The position numbers and the translations under genes were made by a program. The notes under the pieces were generated by a model that was not told the origin of the DNA, made no database searches, and worked only from the letters and a program-made list of their open reading frames with translations. Below, in pieces: positions 1-12,800 of a stretch of DNA of 64,000 nucleotides. Location of the stretch: NCBI GenBank assembly GCA_963277665.1, contig OY728120.1:428364138-428428137 (forward strand), given 5' to 3'. This DNA comes from Viscum album. Its lineage: Eukaryota; Streptophyta; Magnoliopsida; Santalales; Viscaceae. How positions within the stretch are numbered: the stretch's first letter is position 1; each line of letters begins with the position of its first letter.

Positions 1-239
1 TATATTCTTAGTTTATCTCAAGTGGTTAAGGATATTATTGGTAGAAATCCATTTATATTAACTAAGATTTGATTACTATCTAATTTTTATTCTTAAATCA
101 TAATTGATTTACGTTATATTACATAATATGACATATATGATATATCTTATGATAGAAACATATGGAATTGTATACTCCATCTATAAATATATTGAAGAAT
201 CTTGAATATTTATAAGATTGATTACATGAAACAGCAATA

Positions 240-740
240 AAGCACCCTTCTTGAAGTTCTCCAACATAAAATGCTTTAGTACTTTTCATGATATGTGTCT
301 TGACTTATTATAAGAAACATTTTAAATTTATCTTTATATGTCTTTATACCAAATATGTAGGTTTCTTTACCAGTGTAACTCATCGAAAAACATTTTCCCA
401 ACTACACATTTATAAAATGTGAATTCATGATATCATCACTAATAAGTACTACATCATCTACATAAAATATAAAATATACTTAAACACTCCCACTAGACCA
501 CTTTTATGCAGACAAGTCTTATGTGTTCTTGATTAAACCAAACACAATAATTACATCATTAAACAAGATTTTCTAACAATGGGAAGCTTGTTTCAATCCC
601 TAAATGGACCGTTAAAACATGAAATACATAGCATTCTCAATTTGTATTTCTAAACCTTTAGGTTGTATAATATATAGTCCCTTGACTAAATTCATATTAA
701 TGAAATTATTATTGGTATATATATGATTTATTTGATAATA
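240..740 (-). pseudogene. Copia reverse transcriptase remnant
   Basis: Reading the minus strand, fragments recall the copia RT blocks in order: VQPKG near 655, a GLKQAS block near 590, and the catalytic FYVDDV at 450-467. Downstream comes a stretch like CFSM...YIFGIKTYKDK at about 300-400. The YVDD aspartates are intact, but several in-frame stops and frameshifts separate the blocks. This is the palm and finger region of RT. Protein-level resemblance was judged by eye; a profile search would set exact limits. Confidence 0.8.
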
Positions 741-1166
741 ATAGTGATCTACTATGGAATTAATACAATTATAGAATTTTTTTAATAGTCAATATCATTA
801 ATTTGATTATAATACTTTTCCACTAAGTGATATTTATAAGTATAAAATATTCTATCAATGTCATTTTTCTTAAAAAATCATTTTCACCCTATGGGTATCA
901 TAACTTTTGGTGTATACAAGATGTTCTAAACCGGGTTAGTGTATAATGATTCCATCTCAAATTTCATGACCATTCTCAAAAAAACACCCAATTGACATTT
1001 TTTTGGTAATATGTTCATAATCCATAAACACTACTTTATTTTTATTTTCTATAATTGACATATATCTTTTAGGATTTGGAAAAATCCTACCAATACTTTG
1101 AGGTTATTGTGTTCCCTCAGTTAGTTCTTCTTCAATAACATTTTTTTAACCTACTCAATATCCATA

Positions 1167-1970
1167 TCAATAAAACTTCTTATTTTTTTGGTTTAAAACT
1201 TCTCCATATTCAACCTTCCCCTCACTGACACATTTAATTATAAATTTTTTATCAATTAACAAAGAAAATTGGGATATTGAAACATTTTTATCAATATGAA
1301 GAGAAATAATATCACCTATTTTTAAAAGGATTAAAAATATATTTATATGACTTAGGGTAAACATTATCTGAATATAAATGTCATACATATTCTTCACAAC
1401 CCTAAATCTTTGTAAAATACAAATTGAGATGCCTCCCAATCCATATCTCATTAGTTTTGTTTATGGACACATTAAGAGAAAAAATTAAGTTGGATTGAAA
1501 ATATTTGTATGGTATATTATGATAATGATATAGGATGTTCACACTAACTCTTCATTTGTTGAACTATGTCCAAAATTGTTGAAATTATCATTTCATATAT
1601 ACCATTACATTATGGTGTTACATGATGTTTGAGTTGTGAAATAATTCCACAATTTCATAAGTGATTAGTAAATTCCAAGATCAAATGTTAACCACCACAA
1701 TATAATCAAAGAATATTAATATTATTTCATAGTTGATTCTATGCATCACTTTTGAATTCATTAAATGTTTTAAAGGTTTCAAACTTGTGTTTCATGAAGA
1801 ACACAAAAATGTGATGACTAAATTAATTGGTAAAGGTTATGATGTACATATAACTACTACTTTCATGAGTACTCATTAGACCACATACATCATTATATAT
1901 AAGATCTAATAGTATACTATTCCCCTCACCTTTTTAACTAAATCGTTATTTGGTCATTTTATCTATTAAA
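1167..1970 (-). pseudogene. Copia integrase remnant
   Basis: At 1545-1965 the minus strand gives an integrase core: KGEG, LIYNDVCG (first catalytic Asp), ITFT, FMKHK, a decayed GGE block (LYCGG) and a CGIISQ stretch. At 1167-1451 an open stretch of 94 codons contains IDKKFIIK and GKVEYGEV, which fits the integrase C-terminal region that follows the core in copia polyproteins. Stops interrupt the core and the second Asp is lost, so it is inactive. Confidence 0.72.
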
Positions 1971-2169
1971 AAATATTCCCATGTATCAATTTATTAATAA
2001 TTGAAAAAATCTTAAAAATCCATAATTAGGGATTATTAGAACATGCTTCCAATTTATTTGTCTAAGGAAATAATGCTATTGATATGTGATGTCAGAATCA
2101 ACCTTTATCATATTTCTGTGAATGTTATAAACCTAATTATCTAAATACAGAATATATAAGTCATTCACC

Positions 2170-2430
2170 ATGTTTAAAATTCCATAAAACATTTAATTCT
2201 TGTATATAAAAAAATTTATTGCCTTTATAATTAATGAGAATATATTCCTAACTAAATAAGATATAGAAATAAATTTTTATTTATGGAAGAAACATAGTAA
2301 CAATTTTCTATTTCCAGAATCAATACACTATGCATGCTTAGATTTTATGTTTTACCCTCTAATGTAGCAACTAATTCCCCATTTATAACACAATGTTCTA
2401 CTCCAAGATTGAAAAATTATATCATATTTA
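2170..2430 (-). pseudogene. Copia aspartic protease tail remnant
   Basis: The minus strand reads NGELVATLEGKT, then LILEIENCYYVSSINKNL, which matches the block that follows the DSG active site in copia proteases (NG...VxAxxxG, then LxxCYYVPxxxxNI). The active-site Asp itself is not recognisable in the flanking sequence. It lies directly upstream of the integrase remnant, as expected. Confidence 0.65.
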
Positions 2431-2440
2431 TAATACTATG

Positions 2441-5400
2441 TTTATTGGCACAAATGTTTTGTCCACACCTAGTATCTTAAATCCATTACTCAAACATTGG
2501 AATATTTATTTTTATAATGTTCACAAAAAAATGACAGGACTGGTTCTCTTTGAGAACACATAACAACCATAGATACAAAAAAAGAATTATATAATAGGAT
2601 ATTCATACAAGATACCTCGAAAAGATAATCATTATAGATTCCTTAATATAAAATAAATGCATATCTAAGGGTTAGTATCATGTTTTATGTCTTTTTCTTA
2701 GTGAATTTTAATGAAATTTATCTCATTAAAATGTTAACACAATACATCATTACCTTTAGAGGTCCATGGTCCATATTTTAATAATTAATGAGGCCTATAT
2801 AGAAATCATCTCATCAAATAATTATTTAGGTAGGCCATCATCTCAGTAAACTCACACATGATTTTTAAATAGTTAAGTGGAGTTGTTTTTTTTCTAAAAT
2901 TAATTGTATAGATATAATCTCAAATCCATTCATTGGGAATTATAACTCATAAATTTCCCTAGTTAAGTGTCACCCAGAGGTCACAATGAGATTTATTTAA
3001 ATAACTGTTAGGGTTATACATTGACACCATTTCATAGAAAATATAATCCATAGGAACCCTGTATTGATAGAACCTACCCATTTTAATGATCAAGGTCTTT
3101 GTATGTATTTATTTTGAAAGGAATCCCATCCTGATTATTTAATGGTTTTTCATAGTCTCACCATTCAGTGTACATTATATGTATATAAATCCAATAAAAA
3201 TTTCATCTTATGAAATATTTATTATCTCATGATTTATCCATATATATATATGTGCATACATCAATGATTTAGTTTTTCAATCCCTATTCCATCCACCAAA
3301 TTAATATGTTTAAACAATATCAATGAGTAGATATTTACACAACTCATAGTTTGGGTTACTCACCAAAAAATAAAATCCAAAAATGTTTTAATGCATCCAA
3401 ATACATCTCATTCATGATGTACATGAAACCCTTTCCTATAAAAAAAATAAATGTTATATAAAATAAAAAATATACACAATATTAATCATGGGGTGAAAGA
3501 TAGTTAACCCCCACTTTTCTAGAAAAGGAATAAGCCACCTGGTCAATGAGAAATATGACCCAATGTCACTCTACCCACAATTCTTTATCCATGAGATAAA
3601 TCAATAAAATAAAAAATCCAAAACCTGATATGGAAAACTATAATTATCCTATAAATATATGTTTATAACTTCATGAAAAATGGTTAATGTGTTGTGATAA
3701 TTAGATGCCTAATTGGTGAGATATCTCAGTGCTGCATCATCTATATAGAGACTAGTTTGTTGGAATATCTTCCACCAAGAGTTTCTGGGTACATCATTGA
3801 ATTGGTGATTCATTATTCTCTATAACATATTGGATTGGAGATTGTTCATTCACCTAGATTCGTTTTGATCATGGTACATCATCTATTGAGTGGAAAAAGA
3901 TTGTGATAACTTGGGAACCATGAATATGAGATGATGGGAAATATATCAATCATCCTTAGGGTGTGTCCATACTATTGGTATACCCCCGGTTCTAGAATTA
4001 TACTATTCATTTATGGTCACATGTGTTCTAGTTTCTAACCATTCAATGATATGAAGAGTTATTTTTTATAATAATTATATATCACACATTCATTAATATT
4101 CAATATAATTTTTAGGGATACCATTGGTGATAACCTGCTTAGTTTCACTCATACATTGATAGGGCCCCCTTTTACCCAATAAGACATTATTTTTTTGTGA
4201 CACATGTAATGGAAAAGGACTTGTTTATATATATGGTTGAGCAAGGATGTTGGGTAAGAGTTTGCATATTGGAATAGGTTAGGACTCACAACCGTCTTTT
4301 AGGAGACCTCCATTTAATTTTGGTTAATTTTCGGACCTTATATATATTATCTTCTCAGAGAATATCCTATAATGTCATATATGACATGTATAATATCTAA
4401 TTTTCTTATATCAAAGTGATTGATGGTTACTTTCTACTTACATGTAACTGTGATGGTAATCATTATGCCGGTATTTTATTACGATGATAGGTTGTTAATA
4501 TTTCATCCATTGTGATTTATAGTTATCATTAGAAAAGAGGGAATAATTTAACCACTTATTATATATACCCTCACTAATATTAAGAAACCATTAGAATACA
4601 GAATGGTGAACTTGAGGTGTACAGTTACTTGATTCAATCAAGGAGGAGGATAATTGATCTGGGGAAATTACAACTAAAACTATATGGTCTAATGACTATT
4701 AGTGTATCAGTAAATATATTTTGGGTACACATGTTACCCATATTAAGATGAATTTGGAATATAAATTTAATTTTATGTTTTTCATATTTTATATATTTAC
4801 ATGTGTAATGACAAAATTAAATAATTTCTATTTAAAATTATTGACTTTTAACAACACATGAAAAATGTTTCTGGAAATGGTAAAACAATACAAAACATTT
4901 TTTGTAGAATATTATATGATTTTAAGAGATTTTTACAACACATGATTTGTGCTATAAAATACACAAAACAAGAAACCATTTTTTTATTAAAAGATAATAA
5001 AATTTAACCACATAGATTTTTATAACTGTTGAGGGTGTGTTGTGGATTATTTATAACAACTCACTATGAGTGGTATTAAAAATAAGAATTCTTATATTAA
5101 TACAATTTCAAAAAAGATATAAATTTATAATAAATTCCAAAAGTAAAATTTTGAAATAAATATATTACATAATATAAAATGAATATGAAATCATTTTGAA
5201 TCATAGTCTCCAGTGAAAATTAGGAATATAAGTAACACAATAAATAGAAAAAATATTATATGATAAGGTATAAACATCATGAAAAATAATAAATCACTTT
5301 ATAATTTGAAATAATATTAGATTAGAACTAATTTATATGAATTTATATGATTTATGTTTCCATTAAATAACCTTTTTATGATTAAGTATTGGGAACTTTT

Positions 5401-6139
5401 CTATGATGTTTACATTTTCAAACCTTAGATAGAGGTGGCATGAATAGTATTTTCATTGCACTATGTTTATGAAAAAAAATGTTAATTGACACATACATAG
5501 AACGACTAGAAGGATATATTAAATCCAATGAAGATAATCATGATACCCATACCTGATGAACTACACAACGAGAATACCATTATTTCACAACATATTATTA
5601 TGGTGTATGTTTATTAAACATGAGGATAGGTACCGAGAATCTACGGTCATATTTTTATGTAAAGTAGTTTAATAATAAAATTCCATTTACTTAAATACAT
5701 ATTTTTTGGTGATTTAATATTCTTATGATACTTAAAAATAAAATTTAAATTTGATAAAATGAAATTAAAATACAATATGAGGATGATATAATTAAATATT
5801 AAAGAAATTTATTAAATTTATAATAACAAATAAATTTTAGATTGAATATTAAAATATGGTAATCATATACATTATGTTGTACAAAAACATATAGTATAAA
5901 AATGAAATAATTATTATTTTTTTCATTTTCATAATTATGAATAAGTTTTATTGGATAAAATATTATCTTTATACTTTAATAATAAATAACTATTATAAAA
6001 TAGTCTATAAATAATAACACATGTTTTTTATTAAAAACTATTTAATTATTCTTTTAAATGAATAGTTTATTAAAAATAATGGATGTAATTCTGAGAGGTA
6101 TAAGATAATTATTCATTGATTTTTAAATCAAATATACTA
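2441..6139. other. AT-rich spacer, no recognised gene
   Basis: About 3.7 kb of AT-rich sequence with short runs of A/T, no reading frame of note, no tRNA-like cloverleaf and no repeat period visible by eye. Its right side may contain the gag and 5' LTR of the decayed copia element at 1-2440, but nothing diagnostic remains. Confidence 0.6.
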
Positions 6140-6540
6140 GAATTTTGAGTGTTAATGGAGGGAATATTTGACAGACTTCCATTTGGTTGTCTGTATATTA
6201 TTACCACTCCCCCTAAATTTTATCCTCCCATGCCAACGCCTTACATCATTTCCCCTCCCAAAAAATCCCCCCTCCCCCAACATCGATCCCTTTGGCCATC
6301 CCCCCCCCAATGTTGTCGAATTATAGAGACCCCACCCCCTGCAACCAAATTTGGCCTTTCCAACCAAGGCCGACTCCACTATCATTGTCCCCTATTTCAT
6401 TGTGCACTCATTTTGTTGATCCCCTATCACTATTCCACATCCCTACTATCTTCTCAATACCTCTAATTTCCCACCTCCTCAATCTACATATCCGACCACC
6501 TCCTCATGTTGTCTTATTCCCTACCTCCTCCTCTTTATGA
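6140..6540. other. C-rich (pyrimidine-biased) pocket in AT-rich sequence
   Basis: The plus strand abruptly becomes rich in C runs (for example CCCCCCCC just after 6300, and repeated CCCCTCCC/CCCTCCCC words), while flanks on both sides are strongly AT-rich. Overlapping reading frames of 77-105 codons exist on both strands because of low stop density. They give proline-rich (plus) or glycine-rich (minus) strings without any family signature, so I do not call a gene. It could be a relic minisatellite or a fragment of a transposon. Confidence 0.5.
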
Positions 6541-9500
6541 AATTGAATTGGAAAACCTAAATCCTAGATTCCAATAATTTTTTGATACAGATGTATTATT
6601 TTTCCAGATAATTATGAAATTTTTCCATTGTTGTCTCCAATAAATTAATTTCTCATATATATTTGCTAAATTAGAATGAAATATTTTTAATTTTCTCTAA
6701 CCAGGTATTATATTTTGGTCCATTTATTTTTTAAAACAATATTCATTGTTGTCTTTTCTATATATAAATTTCATTAATTATTGAAATGTATATTTTTTAA
6801 TATTTTAATTATGTATTATCATTTTCAGTGTTGATGATCATTGAAACTGATATCATTTTTCTAATTGTCATTCATTTTCTATAATTTTCATTATTAATTT
6901 TTATAATAAATGTTATGTATAGTTACCACATATATAATTGGTGAAACCTATATGGTCGTTGACACTAAGATAGAGTTTTCAAACATTTTCACCAAATTTT
7001 GTTTTACAGGATCAAGATTTGTCAAAAATAATATATATTTATATCATTTTGAGAACATAATATGAATTGGTTTTCATTTTCTATCATTTTGTTTTACATT
7101 AAAATTTAATCTATGTAGTTTGTTTTTTTATATTGATTAAATGGCATGGTATAAACATTTTGAAACAATGTTCTTTTTATTATTGATTTTTCATTAAAAT
7201 TTATTTCCCATAGATTATTTTATTTCTAAATTGTCATATTTGAATCAGTTTCACTAAAAATGATCTATTATGGAATGCTACCATTGTTATATTTTTATGT
7301 AATGATATGTCCTGACTAGAAAAATTATACCTTTATATTTCAAACAAAATAATTAGTAATCTATTAAAATTTATGTAGAAGTTATGTATTAATTGTTACA
7401 TTTTCATCTATGTTAATTCAATTAGGAAATTTATATATAATTTTAATTTTATTTATTTTTAATATATCTAATTTTTTTGGAAATTATACATCTTAATTAA
7501 AATAGTTTTAGTTGTTTGTATTCATTTATGCAGTGTCTATCCACTATAAAAAAATATTTCTACCCGTTATATCATTGCACATATTTAATTTAAATATGTT
7601 ACCAGCCATCCATAATACATCCTATTATATTTATTAGAATATTGTTTTCCTTTATTCAATTGATATATTAACCATTTTTATAGATTCTTCTATACAATTT
7701 TATATTTAAAATTTCCTTAGTAATTATACAGTACACAAATGTAAATTCTCTAATACAATAATCACAATCATTATACTACATGGTTGATATATAAATATGT
7801 GTCTATCTATATACTATATTATTCTTACGGATTCATTATTATAGTTTATATAGTGAGAAAATGTATCCCAAAGGTATTTATCTGTTTACTAAGTTATTTC
7901 ACCGTAATAAAATTTCCATTAATGAGAAACATGATTATTAAACTACCAACAATATGATTCATTAGTATTTTGATATTCAACCATTACTAGATGATTTAAA
8001 TAATAATAAAATATAAAATGGAACATTACATTAATATCATTGAATCTAATTAAAACTTATCACTCCTAGTCGGTGACTCCCCTCCCTATCATAACTACCA
8101 ACCCTATCACCACATAATCCTAGTGAGTATGGATGCAACCCCCCTTTTCCCTTAATCAAAATATCATCCTTGCTGGTTAACTGATCTAATGTTTTACAAA
8201 ATGTAGTTAATGAATGTTTTTTTAATGAATTAAAGGTATAAAATCATCAATTGAATCATTATTTTTATAAATAAAAATAATTTATTGGTTTCTAGAAAAT
8301 ATGGTTATGTACCTAATTGGGGACATAGGGTGTTTAGATTTCCAAACTATGTTAACCATAATGTTTTCATATAGTATAGATTTTTTATATATTAAAAAAT
8401 GTTATTATAATTTCCAAACATAATATGATAATATTGGAGAGTTGAATCAATGTAATGGATTAGAAGAATTATGGTGGAGTTAGTGGTACCTTTCTAAAAG
8501 GGTTATTGAAACTATATTAAATTTTATATTTATGATGTTAATAGAATAAAAATTTTAATATATAGTTGATAAATTATGATTATATATATGTATAGTTTGT
8601 TTATAAATTAGACATCTCCAGCATCATTCTAACTTGTTCCTGGTCATAATGTATTCTCATATCTTACAAATTACATTCTTAATTATTGAATTTCATAGCT
8701 CATTAATGTTGGATCTCTTTTTCATTCAATTAAATTTCAATTATGGAACTTGATATGTCACTCATTAGATTTAAAAATTCATATATTCCACTAATTCCCA
8801 TTGTTTTTTGGATATAAATTTTTTCATTTTAAATTTAAATTCAAGATTTGCCAAAGAGTTTTTGTTAGTGGTTATATCTTTAGGTTTTCTTGCAAATGTA
8901 TAGTTAATGTTTTTTTCATTTTAGGTAATCACTACTTGAGGGGTTTTTCAGTACATGGGGTGATACATTTCATTATTTATCTTTAATTTTTTACTAAATA
9001 TTTTTTAATATTTACTATTTTTTAAATACTCCATAATGTGGATTTTCCTTTACTAAATTAAAATCTTCTCACTTTTAGTTATATGCATATGAAGGCACCA
9101 ACCTCATTGGTATTATATAGATATTGTTCACTGAAATTGTATATATTATGTTCGCTTCAAATATATGATATTTTTATGTGTTTCATGGAACATTTGTTTT
9201 TTTATTATTTATAAGAAAAATTGATTTTTTGTTATTGCTTTTTTTTATTTATTATTATAAAATTTTATAATTTATGAAGCTCTATAAATTATAAAAAAAA
9301 TCATGAATTACTAGTGATTTTTTATACCTTTTCACATGATATTATCTTTTCCAGATACATTTATATGAGTGAAATATTTATTCCAATAATTTTTATTTTT
9401 TTATATTTTTTTCATATTCCTCCACTAATGTGACTAAGTTGTTCATTTATAGATTTATCTATATAGGATCAAATAATTCTAGAGAATAACATATCTTGTT

Positions 9501-9844
9501 AGGTCTTCTCATCAATAGGTACCATTAAAATATAATAAATATCCTTAGCATAGTGGTAAGTTGGTATTTTATGTAACATTGGTATTTTTTATGGTGATTG
9601 TATTGTCAATATTTTTTAATTTATTTTATATTAATGGATTTAAGGAATAATGGATTTTTCCCTTGATGTTTTCTCAATATATAAATTCTATATTTATTTT
9701 GTTTCAAATATATATAATATGGAATATGTAAAATATATTATAATTATTAGAAATATACAATATGAAATAAAAATATATAAAATATGATACCTATGTTCTA
9801 TATTTAAGAAATATTAAATATACATTTTATTATGTACATATAAA
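6541..9844. other. AT-rich spacer, no recognised gene
   Basis: Highly AT-rich, with long T and A runs. A 61-codon plus-strand frame at 8801-8986 is of low-complexity Phe/Ile/Lys composition and is what chance gives at this base composition. No transposon protein, LTR pair or tandem period was seen. Confidence 0.6.
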
Positions 9845-12800
9845 ATAACTGAACGTATTAGAAGTGTGTTTGAGATTACAAAATAAATAGTTTAGAATGA
9901 TTTAATAGACATTAAAATAGGCATCTCTGGGTAAAAACTAAGGAAAAAACCTTTTCTTTTAATAAATCGGATTTTTTTGTTTTCTTAGGATGACCAAAAA
10001 CACACATTCATTATTTTAAAAATAGTAAAAAAATTGTAATGATCAAAAACATAGAAAATGTCCTCAAAATTATGTGAATCTTAGAAAAATCGTTTTTTTA
10101 TTACTTATGATGTCAAAGAGTAGAAATCATGTTGATTATATCTGTAGTGTGCTCAAGAAAACCAAATAAGATGTTTTAAACAGTTTGATGACCATTAGAA
10201 ACATGCATCATGGGGTAAAAACACATAAAACAACCTTTTATTACCATTAAATCATTTAACAACAACCATAGAGTGATTTTTGAAATATTGGAAAAAAATA
10301 TGTCCATCAAATTTATCTTTCTTTTAGGATGACCAAAAATGCACATTTATTGTTTTAAAAATGCAAAAAATGTGCATATAATGGTAAAAAATAGTGTTAA
10401 AACATCAAAATAAAGTTAAATAAACTTAAAATCAAATTTTTATTATTTATTATTTGTATGAGTACACAACAACCTAATCAGTTTCATTTTGTGCTCAGGT
10501 AGACTGAATAAAATGTTTTTAAGGAGGTGACTACATTTAAAAACATGTAAAATAGATCAAAACTGAGATAAAAACCTATGATTATATTTAAATAATAAGG
10601 AAATATACATATAATAATTTTTAAAATTTTATAGTATACCACATTTCAGTCAAACATGTATTTTTCTTGGAGTGACCAGAAACACACTTTTAGTGTTCTA
10701 AAAACCATTGAAGGTGTATTTAATGGTCAAAACTTGAGAAAATAGAATCGGAATGTGATAAAATCATAGGGAAATAATATTGTCATTATTTTTTAAGTTT
10801 ATTAGTAGGAATCACATCAATTATAATTTCAATTATCTCGAAAGGACAGAATAATCGGTTTTTAATGATTTGATGGCCATTAAAATTAGGCAACAAGGGG
10901 GTAAAATCAAGATAAAAGACTCAAAATGAATTACATCATATGAAATTATTAATTATATTATTATTTAAGTGTATTAGTAGTATAAACAACATTCTATGTG
11001 AAGTGTACTCAAATGAATAGAATAATTGGGATTTAAGTGTTTGGCCACCGTTAAAAACATTCATCAGGGGGTAAAAACCTAATAAAACCCATCCAAATGA
11101 TTTGAAATGATATTAAAAAACCATAGATCATTTTTTTAATTTTGGACCTTATTTCAAATTAACAATACTTTTTTTAGGATGACCAAAAACACACTTTTGG
11201 TGTTTTCAAAACACTACAACATGCATGTAAAGGTCAAAAATAGAGAAAAAACCTTTAGAATGACATGATATAATTGGAAAATAATATCTATATTTTTTAT
11301 GAAATATTATATTAGATGACACATCAATCATACATGTGATGTTTTTTGATGTACTGAATAAATAATTTCTAATGGTTTTATGACCATGAAAAGCGTGTGT
11401 TGGGAGGTAAAAAATGGGAAAAGAACCTCCAATTATCATGAAATCATATGAAAAAAACATATAGTGAGTTATTATACTCTAGAGTTGATAGAAAATAATC
11501 ATATCGTTTTTTCTCAGGTTGACTATAAACACTCCTTCAGGGTTTTAAAAAAATCTCCAACATGCGTGTAATGGTAAAACCAATGAAAATGTCTTCCGAA
11601 TAACATGCAATCCTATTAAAATCAGTTCTGTATTATTTACTATATGTATGAGTAGAATATATGTCAATAAAATGTGAGGTGTTCTTAGACAGACTAAATA
11701 ATCATATTTTAATGCTTTTACATCCTTTTAAAACATATATTATGGGGTAAAACTAATAAAATGTTCTCTTATTGTAATTAAATCATATGTTTAAAAATTA
11801 AGTGATTTATAAAATGTTAGAGTAAACAAAACATCAATTCAATATGTCATTTTCAAAATATGATGGAAAGAACATATTCAGTGCTTTTAAAAACACTAAA
11901 AAAATTTTATAATGCTACAAACTAAATAAAAAAACCTCAAAATGATGTAAAATCATAGTAAAATCGATTTTATATTATTTATGACATGTATAAGTGCACA
12001 AAACCTTAATCATACTTGTGGTAAGCTTGGAAATATTGAATAAGATGATTCTAAAGGTTTTGAATCATTTAGAAATGTGTATTAGGGTGTAAAAAATAAT
12101 AAAACAACTACAAATTATCATAAAATAATATAAAAACAACTATTAAGTGATTTGGAAAATTTTGGAGAAAATATCACATCGATCAAACATGAATTTTCTT
12201 GTGGATGTTTGAAAATGCACATTTTTGTTTAAAAAAACTAACATGTGTGTTTAATAGTAAAAAATATTTTAAATGTCCCATAAATGAAATATAATCATAT
12301 AAAAATAATATTTTTATTATTAATGATATATTATAGCAGTTTGAACATCAATTAGACTTGTAGTGTACTCAGATGGGTGGCATAAGCAGTTTTTAATGGT
12401 TTAGATGCCGTTAAAAAAATGTTTGAGGAGGTAAAAACCATGAAACAGCCTATAATATTCATTAAATAATAAGTAAAAACTTAATAGTAATTTTTTTAAA
12501 AAAATTAGGAGGCGTCACATTAATCGGACAATCCATTTTCTCAGGGTGATCGAAAACACACTTTTAGTGTTTTAAAGGGACTAAAACATTTATGTAATGG
12601 TCAAAATAGAGCTAAAAACCTCCATTTGATTTGAAATCACTTGAATTTTTTTTCTGAGGAGTATTATTATACATAACATTAATCGAATGTAAGATGTGAT
12701 TGAATAGACCAAATATGTAGTTTTTAACAGTTCTGTGGCCTTTAAAAACATGTGTTAGGGGGTTAAAACCAACAAAAAAATTACAAATGATGTAATATAT

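Larger units (their letters stand above)
1..2440 (-). mobile_element. Decayed Ty1/copia pol fragment (element G), cut by the window edge
   Basis: The minus strand carries protease, integrase and reverse transcriptase remnants in Ty1/copia order (PR, IN, RT), running toward the left edge. Frames are broken by many stops and shifts, so no product is possible. I found no LTR pair, PBS or TSD. RNase H and the 3' LTR would lie left of the window, and gag is not recognisable to the right. The wording of the integrase (GEG..., DVCG, ITFT) resembles element E at 36.8-46.4 kb, so the two are probably from related copia lineages. Age is clearly greater than E. Confidence 0.8.

Noticed and set aside
6149..6466. 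Proline-rich 105-codon plus-strand frame in the C-rich pocket
   Set aside because: It is open only because C runs lack stops; both strands are open, there is no family motif and no conserved start context.
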